Positions 1-9,200 of a stretch of 11,336 nt of DNA are shown here, in pieces. Source of the DNA: Phoronis pallida (taxonomy: Eukaryota > Phoronida > Phoronidae); the NCBI GenBank assembly GCA_028565715.1, contig JAOXYC010210572.1, positions 1 through 11,336 of the forward strand. Direction: 5' to 3'. The notes beneath the pieces are model-generated. The model made no database searches. It saw nothing but the letters and a program-made list of their open reading frames with translations, and was not told the DNA's origin. Both the position numbers and the translations under genes were made by a program. How positions within the stretch are numbered: position 1 is the first letter of the stretch; the number at the start of each line of letters is the position of its first letter.

Positions 1-136
1 TCGGGCTACAAATCATCCAAGCCGGTCCTTAAATGAGCCGTAATGCCCTCTAAAACAACTTTATTGTTATATTATTAACTTTTTTTTACTACAATCAATT
101 ATTTGATAAAATTTTGCAAAATGGTAATTTTCTTAC
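1..136. other. partial intron at left edge
   Basis: Begins on the minus strand with the exon 19 donor GTAAGA. Nothing else is recognised; bases 1-56 are more GC- and CpG-rich than the rest and could be a repeat fragment, without proof. Confidence 0.5.
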
Positions 137-243
137 CAGTTTGGTTTCCCTGTGCACTTTGACTAAATTGAAAATCTACCACAGGGGGCGCCAGTGTTCC
201 ATCCTTTCTGTCTGTTCTGAGATCAACAGCAGTTTGAATCAAT
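137..243 (-). CDS. VPS13: VPS13 exon 19 (last exon in window)
   Basis: 107 nt, phase 2 to 1, residues 897-933. It reads RLIQTAVDLRTDRKDGTLA then PPVVDFQFSQSAQGNQT, with a split codon (G) leading to an exon outside the window. Human VPS13A has 'IGLTVGFDKKDMMDIKYRK' here; the D-x-x-K-D core is shared. Acceptor ATTTTCAG, donor GTAAGA. Confidence 0.88.
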
Positions 244-3200
244 CTGAAAATTAAAATAAACTTTCAAAACAGATCAAGACAAAAATGTCTCCATCATTTT
301 TAACTACTTCTGCAGACAAAATCTGACAAATGTTTTCTTCCAAGTTTGATAGAATCAAACATGCAAGTTGTTGACTGTGCTGTTTTCAGCCATAAAATAT
401 TTGGAATACCATGAAATAGCGATAGCCATAAATTTCAAAATTTTATACAATGACTGGGCATGCATTGTCGTTTTTATTAACTCTTTTCTAATATCCAATT
501 TAAAATATGTCTTGATAATAGTTACCTTTTAACAGCTAGCTTACTGTCACTTCTGATATCATCAAGTTTCAGTGCCTTCAATGTAATGTTTACCATCATC
601 TCACTCCCTGTGTTGATATCAGCATCCAGAACTATAGACTCTATCAGGAATCTTGACATGGGACGATATGGCCCTTCTTCTAGTAACATCTAGAAAGGAA
701 GCAACAAATTTAACAGTACTATGTCAATAAATTACAATTATCACAGAAACATGCAAATACTTGATTGTATTAAGTTTTTATACTCTTTACAATAAGACCA
801 CAAATTATGAAGCAAAAAACTTTTTAAAAGTTCTTTCTGAATAATACTATTCTCTAATTTGAGCATACCAATTCAAGGTTACAACAGTTCCAAGAAAATT
901 GAAATTTGTTTAACATATGGTATGTCCAACTATCCAATGTAATTGTATGGAACATTAACAGTGGTACAAGAACATTGAAGGGTTTGATAGCATAATCTCC
1001 TTACCAAGTCCTCACTAGACATGACGTTGACATCTAACAAAGTCAATTCCATTCCCTTCGCCTCAAACTTGACTGCCATCAACTTCTTGACATCTATATC
1101 ACTATCAGGATTCTCTGAAATCATCGGACTGACTGCCTCGTGGCTGGAGTCAGAGTGTATTGTACGAGAGCTGCTCATTGTGGGAGCTATAGTAGGAGTG
1201 ATAGTATTGTTATCTGGAGTTTTGAAGTTTTCTGATATGATGGCCAAGGCTAGCTGGATGTCATCTTTACTGACTGAGATCTGAAACCGGATATAAAATA
1301 AATCATTTACTACGGTTAAATAAAGAGTTGTGTCTTTGAAATAAAAGTTCTTTAGTTCCTAATCAGTTAATTTTACTCACGTTTAATACTTTGCCTTCTT
1401 GGTCAGACGGCTTCATCAGAAATGGTGGATTCATGACATAACTTTTATTTCAAAGATGAAACCAGCCGATTGAATCTATTTAGTGTTAAAAGACTGGTAT
1501 CATTTGGAATAGATTTTTTAAAACTTTTGTTGTTTGAAGGAGTATCCAATGTAAATTCATGTAGAACCAAAACCAGACCAAGTCAAACTTTTAATGTTGT
1601 CTCAAAAAGTCTCAAAGTATTTTAATACTTCAAATCCTCTTGGTGCAAAATGACAACCACGCCACATGGGAAATTGAAATGCCAGTATTGACGAATAAAT
1701 GATTGTTAGGTCTGTGAAACCTTTCATGCTCACATCTTACAATAACAAACTATGCATAACTCATGGTATACTCACCTTGATAGTTTCTAGTTTCCCTGAC
1801 AAATCATACTGCACACAATCGTCCTGAACACCCTCAAGTAAACGTTTGAATTGTACGGCCAGTTTGATGGGTTGTACAATAACTTGATGAACACGAAAAC
1901 CTTGTTCATCATCACCATCAACTTTCTTTATTCCTCTAAAAACAGTGCGGTGACTTTACCGTAATGATCATGCTTTGACAATTCTACAACATTATGATTT
2001 GGCAATTGCAGAGTCTCAAAACCACGCCAAACACTTGAGGTTAGCCTGAACTCCAGCCCCTTCGACTCAGGTCGAGGGACTGTATCAATCCCAGGGGGTC
2101 TTCCGGTATTTTTACCGAAAGTAGAGATCGAGTTCCAATTGAGTTTAAGCGGAGTGATGTCATCAACAAGACTCGCTTATTGCGCTGTTATCGTCGGTTG
2201 ATATGGGCTGTGGGAGAGACTAACTTTAGGTAAGCAGTGACTGAGAGTGATAAGTGCACAATGACAAATTCACTTATATGTCAAAGCCGCCATGTTATAT
2301 ATTAGAGAAATATCCACTTTTAACACTATACAGCTTGTGACGTAATGCGGAGTCATTATGGATAAGTGTAACTTTCCCAACAGCAAGTCCACTATTGGGG
2401 TATTGTTTGAGTGATGCTGTAGGTCTACCTCCTACAGTTAATACTCTCCATTAACCGGTCATGACAATTATTTTCAGACGGTGAATATTTCAATGTTAAA
2501 AGTAAACATTTGCTACCCTTAGAGGGAAGATGAGTTGAAGTAACTAACAAAACAACAACCAAACCCAATGAAAAACTATGTAACAACTTTCCTTACAGTT
2601 AGTTTAAATCATGAAGACTTTGAATAAAAACAAAACCCAACTCTAAAAAAAAACAAACCTCAATATCTTCACAGACTCCATGTTTAAGTTCATGACATCC
2701 CAGAGTTGTTTGACATCAGAATCATCAAACGAGTTTTTTAAAGAGAAATCGCCCAACTGTAACACCATAAGGTTGTTTGATGTATGACTCTGTGGTACAA
2801 GGACTGTAGGTGCACGTATGTCTATATTCATACTCAGTAGTTTCTTGTTCTGATCAATGTCACGTACTCCACGTAGAACAGCATCGTTGGCAGCATTATA
2901 TGCAGTCTCAGTCACTTCAGGGTTTATAAATGGCTCAACAAATGCCTGATAAAAAATATATGAGGCTTAGTTAAATGTATAATGTAAAAACTTGTTTGAA
3001 CATCAAGAGTATGAAACTATCAGTTCCTAAACATTGATCAGCCTCATTGCATGATCACGCGTCTCATTGTCTCTTATTTTTACAATAGGATCATGGGAAT
3101 AGCACCATGTCACACATCAATTTTGCTGTATGTTTGGCAGATTTACTTAGCGAGTAGTTAAGATCATATTGGTTGTTTGTAAAGCAGATAGGATATTCAT

Positions 3201-6200
3201 GAGGCATATCAACAGTTTGTGAAAAGCTGATAGTTTTCTACCACTGAACATTTTAAATTACACATAGCTTTGACATTTCGTTAGACTGCTGATTTCTAAG
3301 AAATCTTCATCCTAAGAAAAGAAATGAAATTCACGCCAACTTCAAAGCACTAACAAAAGATTACTCACCAGAATGTCATTTATAAACTTGTAGACAAGAA
3401 CAGCTTGGAATCGACCAACTCTTAGTCTGAGACTAAAGTCCAGACTAGGTTTCTTATTATTAGACTCGGCAGATGGTAACACTGGTTTATTGTAGGCAAC
3501 AAACTTAGCATCAAATACATTATCATCCTTCAGGTCAAGGATCTGGAAAGAAATTTATGATTAATTATTGGTAATTATTATCAACTTTTACAAGCCAGGC
3601 GGATATGTTCAGTTGGTGGAGCTTCGGACTTTCAATTGCAAGGTTGTGGGTTCAGATCCCGCTCCGGGCAGTCCGTTGTGTCTTTGAACAAGACAGAGCC
3701 TTGTTATTGGCACTAAAACTTTTAGTGTATGGACAAGCTGTGAAGATGAAAGAATGTTCTTTTGAATATATGCTGGATGAAAAACGTTTCATTTTATTTT
3801 ATGTGTTGACCATGATTGGCCAGTTGTTGGGTGAGTTGCCAACCAGAGCTGATCGAGAATTATTTCGTAGATATGGAAAAAGGCTTAAAAAAATAAGGAG
3901 TGCAGAATGTTGCTGTGTTTTCAAACAAACATGTTTAAACAAAGATCTGCTCCCAATCTACACCAGTTTTGTTATAACGTTTTGATCAGAAAGTATTACC
4001 TCATTATATACAGCCCCATCAGTCAAGTCATTAATGCTGATATCCTGTAGTATAGCAGTCACAATACTACGAGTTCTTTTTGTGATGAGTCTGAAGTCAA
4101 GACCTGAAATTACAACTCCATTAAATTAGTTGCTGACAAAAACTAAGTTATACATCACTACTTGCAAATGTGAAATTATCAATTATTGAATTTGGTCAAT
4201 TGCGTTAGATGTTTTGTTACAAATTACTAGAGTTGGAACTATTAATCGTAAAGTCGAAAACTCGGTTGGATCGGGCCGAAATTCCGAGGGGTAGAGTCGT
4301 AAAATTGAAAAACGATTAGTTTGATTGTCTGTCTTTTTGTCAAATATACCACAATTTATATTGCTAGAACATGTAATAGTTTGATTTATAATCAAGTATA
4401 CAAAAACTGTTCAGATTTACGTTTGTTTACGGTTTGTTTTCTTTTCAATCTTCCTTGCTTGTGTACCCAAACAATAACACCTACTAGTTGTTCAAAACAC
4501 GCCATCGGTGTAGCATAAATAATTGTAAAAATCGATTAATCGTTCAGACAAGGCTGACGATTAATCGACCGGGATATTTTCAACGATTCCCAACACTACA
4601 AATTACATCCTTACATTCATCTGAACAAATAAAATACACTTGCTTCTTCCGGAAATCTCTATACAGACAGCTAATGTGACTTGATGATATATCTTGATGG
4701 GTCACCAAGATAACTGAGATCAACTGTTACGTATTCACTTTGTGAATAAAGAATGAAGGTAGTAACAAGAACTGGCACGAAAAATGATCAAATTGTGTCA
4801 GTAAAAGATTGAAACAGATGAAAACCTGCATTTCAATATTTGATTTTGATTATTCTGCATTTGAGTTACCTAGCATTTAAAACAACAAGGACAGCCTTAC
4901 CTCTGACTTCAACTTCAGCAATATCCTTCTCTGCATTACTCAGCTTTATGTCAATGTTTCCTAGTTGAGCCACAAGATGGAGCTGAGACCTGGATTTCTC
5001 AAGCACTGCAAAATAATCATTATTGGAAAATGCATTTTGACCCTAAAATAATCAAAATACTGGAAAAGTCAAAAGTCTCCCTGTATATTATAGCCTAGTC
5101 ATGGCGAATGACAGGTGTTATAAAAGTGTGTTCAATGTTGATGTTCAGTTAAGAAACTTAAGCCATGGTCATGAACATAAAATCTCCCAATACAATATTA
5201 GTCAGTATTCGCATCTATAGTTCATGTTAGTTTCGATAAGAAAAAATCTACATGGACTATTTCAATATCAAAATATTCTGTTATGATTAGTATCAACTCG
5301 ATTCATCCGGACACTTTAATAACATGTTACTTGAAAATAAAAGGAATGACATCGCATCTAAATCAAACACTCAGTTACTGTCCAGTAATTGACTCAACCT
5401 TCCAGTGAGTAACAATTCTGGGGTTTTTCTCTCACCTGCTGGTGGTGATACAGGTGTTGACTCAGCAAAGTCTATGGTGTCTATCACATCAAGTGAACCA
5501 GTAGGGCGGACCTCAACCATTGGAAAACTCTCAGCTTTAGCACCATCTTCTATGCTGTGAAGAGAGAAGAACAATTCGCAAAGTTAGGTAGAAATTCATT
5601 ATAATTGCTATCAGGGATTTACTTTCACTCTGTTGCATTTGCCAATTTACTGATTAGCATTGTTCTTGGCAAAAATTCATCTTTCAAAGTAATGATCTTG
5701 ACAATATAATGTCAGTGTATACATGTATGTAAGGCGCTTAGTTTTTTAAGCGTCATTTAAATGACGATAATAAATTAATAAATAAACAAATGGAAACCTA
5801 CCACTTTAATAAATCCTGACCAAAGTTCATCATGTACACAGCTGCCTTTCTGTCAAACACCAGACTTAGCTTGGTCAGTTTGATGAGAGCACCTTGTGAT
5901 ATACTCTTATAAACAGCATCAAAGTCTGGGCACTCGGGGCTCACCTGTCAAAACAAAGGAAGATTAAATGAGTTTCACATCAAGACAGTTCACGTGAATG
6001 GCATGTGGCTGGAGTCAATGATCTACAGGCTGGGAGTTACACTGAGTAATGTTGTAAGATAGTCTACCCTTAAGCTGCCTCATTTTGACCAATCCTGTAA
6101 ATTCAGCCATTTTCAAATCAATTTTCTGTGGTTCAAAAAACTTGAACATGGACAAAAGCTGCCTCCTTATTCAGACACCTGGTTATTGGTTAATTTCAAT

Positions 6201-9200
6201 TGATTTTTTTTTGGAGATTTGAATTTATTTTGCAGTGTCACAAATGGCAAGCAATCTCAAGTAATATTGTGATGCTACACATACCTGTCTGTATGTGACA
6301 TAAATCAGATCTTGCTCAGATGATGAACTCAGTAGTTCTAAGTACTGACCACTGCTCACTGGAATAAATATGCATCACAAATTAATATTACTACATCACT
6401 GGTTCTTATAAATGTCTTACTGTATTCAATTTCAATAACATGTTTAATTAAACATAACAAAGCAAAAAGAAAACCAATCTACCTTACTCATGATCAAATA
6501 AAACCCAGAACAGTTTAATGTAGACTGAACTCCAGCCCCTTCGACTCAGGTCGAGGGACTGAATCAATCACAGGGGGTCTTCCATTTTTGTTTTACCACA
6601 AGTAGGATAGTGGAGTGACAAAATCAACATATACTTAGCGATACTCGATTATCGTGTAGGGAGAACAGACCATCGTTTGAGATGGGCTGTGGCAGAGACA
6701 AAGTTCAATGGTATGACTAGGACTTTAACAAAAGGACAAACTACAAACCCACTGGATATCATTTAGTACGCAAAAATGTCATTTAGGCACTATACACTCA
6801 AATGTTTCTTTTTCCCTGACCTGTGTGTATTTTATCCACCAGTCTGACCCCGCCCAGCTTAGCTTGTAGCACCATTCCATAAGTATTGACAGCAATGTCA
6901 GTCTGTAGTCTGTTAACCCACATCTGTAAGTACGGCTCGTCGCTTCGTGAATGAAACTTTGAGAGTTGAATTAGCACCTCATGGATCTTGACTCGTATCA
7001 AAATGTTGGTAAGATTGGTTGTCGAACTGTGGTCGTCAACAGATGGCAGCTCAAATGCTCTGTAATTAATAATAATAATTAATATGTATATTTCATATGA
7101 TCATCTATAAAATATTCAGAACATGTTACATGGATAAAAACTATGATACAAACATATTAAGCAAATTAATATTTATAAAACAGGCTAAAAAGTGAATAAC
7201 TTGTTAGACGTTGTAGGCTTCTCTAAACAGATGGGTTTTGAGGTTCTTTTTTGAACACTGATAGAGATGGAGATGATTTGATCGAAATGGGTAGTTGTAA
7301 TTATTCCCCAATAGCACAATGTTGAACTAATCATTGAAGGCAGATAACCCTGATTGCCGGTCTGATGCTCTTCCAACTGAGCGATCCAGCCCCTACTATT
7401 TCTGTGCTAATTTCAACGTTTCAAGCAAGTAATATGTAATCACCCCAGCATCACTTTTATAAATTTTAAGTATATTCTGAACAATTCCAATGCTACAACT
7501 ACAGGTACATTAAGCAAAAGTAATCAATAACCAGAATAATTAAAGCTCATTCCCCGATGAAAAATCACCAAGCTACGTATTCTCTTGTTGTAAAAAGTTT
7601 GTTATTTCAGTGTGTATGAACAACCTGTGATCAGACTGCATTGAAGCAACACTAAACACAACAAGAGCTATAATACAACAGTACAAACCTGGCCCACTCA
7701 TCAATGTCCTCATCTGAATGGTCAGATGCAGAGTAGTAATGTTCAGATTCTGAAATTATACGATTTACATCAAAATAAAATAAAATTGGATCATCTCTGT
7801 TCAAATTATGAAGTTGCCAAGTGGGGATAGTGGAGAACAACATATTTCTCTATTAGATCACTAAATAATTTGTTTTAACAATGTGAAAATCTTAACTGAC
7901 TGAAAGTTGGTATTCTGATCTTATTTTCATTCAAATTCGCAAAGACTGATGTAAAGTTGTTATAGGACAATTTACTGCGGCCTGTATAAATGAATGGTGC
8001 ATAGTACCAGTGGCTGAATTCAATCTTGTGCCGTCAGATGATGTTGATGGTGTCTTTAGTGAAAGCTTTTTACGACCACGGCGTCTGGAAACATTTCTTG
8101 AAATTCTCTGCAGTTCTGTAACCCCTAACCGTGTCTTGAGAGCAGCCTTGTCCTGTAAAATCAACATTTCGAAAGCTTAGTTTAATTGTCTACAGAAGAG
8201 GTAGTACTTCTCATATGCTGGTTGGATTTTTTCAATGTTTTAATTAAATTGCCTTTGCTAAGTGCCTTGACACAGCAAAACTTTGCAGTGAAATACAATT
8301 TATGATTATCTACTTTAATATACAAAGTGTGAATATAAAAACAAACACAATATTCTTTAAATGTAACATGTTTCATGACTTGCTAGTCACATTTTCAAAT
8401 GTACAATGCACTGACACAAACAAAGGAGCCCAAAAAGAGGCAGGGTCTAACACTTCTTGCTGTTGATTGCTGTCGTAGCGCCCCCGGTTGGCCCAAGAAT
8501 ATTCTTGTCAACTGTACATATAAGCACTGATACAGCTTACCAATCATTTTCGCATTGCAGTATTTTCTCTTTATTATTCAAACACTTAAAATCTGGAGTT
8601 AAAACACGTTCTGTGCAAAAATGTGATGGTAACACTTTGTTGCGCGGAGGACAGCATGTCGCGATAATCACAACATGGGAAATCGGATAACAGCAAAAGC
8701 TAAGGTAGGCGAGCTTGTGCGCCTAGCAAACCTACAAGAGGAATGTGAACTGGTGCCGACTCCTTCAGTCCGTCCACAGAGTCTGTCATTGGTATTGGAG
8801 TTGACATTGTCTTGATTAAATGATTGATAAACTCATATAGGGTGGTTATTGTCTTGTCCGACATCTGCAGTTTAAGCGATGGAAGGTTGGCCTCCAACTT
8901 TTGCCTAAAGAAAAGAGAGTAAATTGTCTGACCAGTTAATAATTCAAACAATAATAGGTATCGGTTATATTTCTCACAAGTTTAATTTCTAGCTAGTTTT
9001 CCAGTGGCAAGATTCAGCTTATACTGAATGATCCAACTGGCCTGTTAAAACGTAAGGCATTGGTCAGGCATGAATATACTGTCAGTGCCAGATTTACGGA
9101 ATACTATGCCAGTTTGAGATAAAATCCAACTATATTTTGCCACTAATTGAAAAAACATTGCAAAAGAATGTCCATATTCCACAACTAAGAGAGACCTGGT

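Noticed and set aside
930-1247. Minus-strand ORF taken as a stand-alone gene
   Set aside because: It is part of exon 17 plus read-through into the intron past the GTAAGG donor; the Met is internal.
1021-1284. Plus-strand ORF of 87 codons with hydrophobic stretches
   Set aside because: It is the antisense of VPS13 exon 17, which has far better support from splice phase and similarity.
3605-3985. Plus-strand ORF of 126 codons
   Set aside because: It starts inside the SINE's tRNA-like head and has no recognisable protein pattern; a chance frame.
4183-4679. Three short overlapping ORFs on both strands that might be transposase remnants
   Set aside because: They cross the hAT-like element's ends and show no DDE, dimerisation or zinc-finger pattern; the element is too short for a transposase.
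8457-8690. Plus-strand ORF of 77 codons
   Set aside because: Intronic, no similarity recognised, no codon or splice context supporting it.
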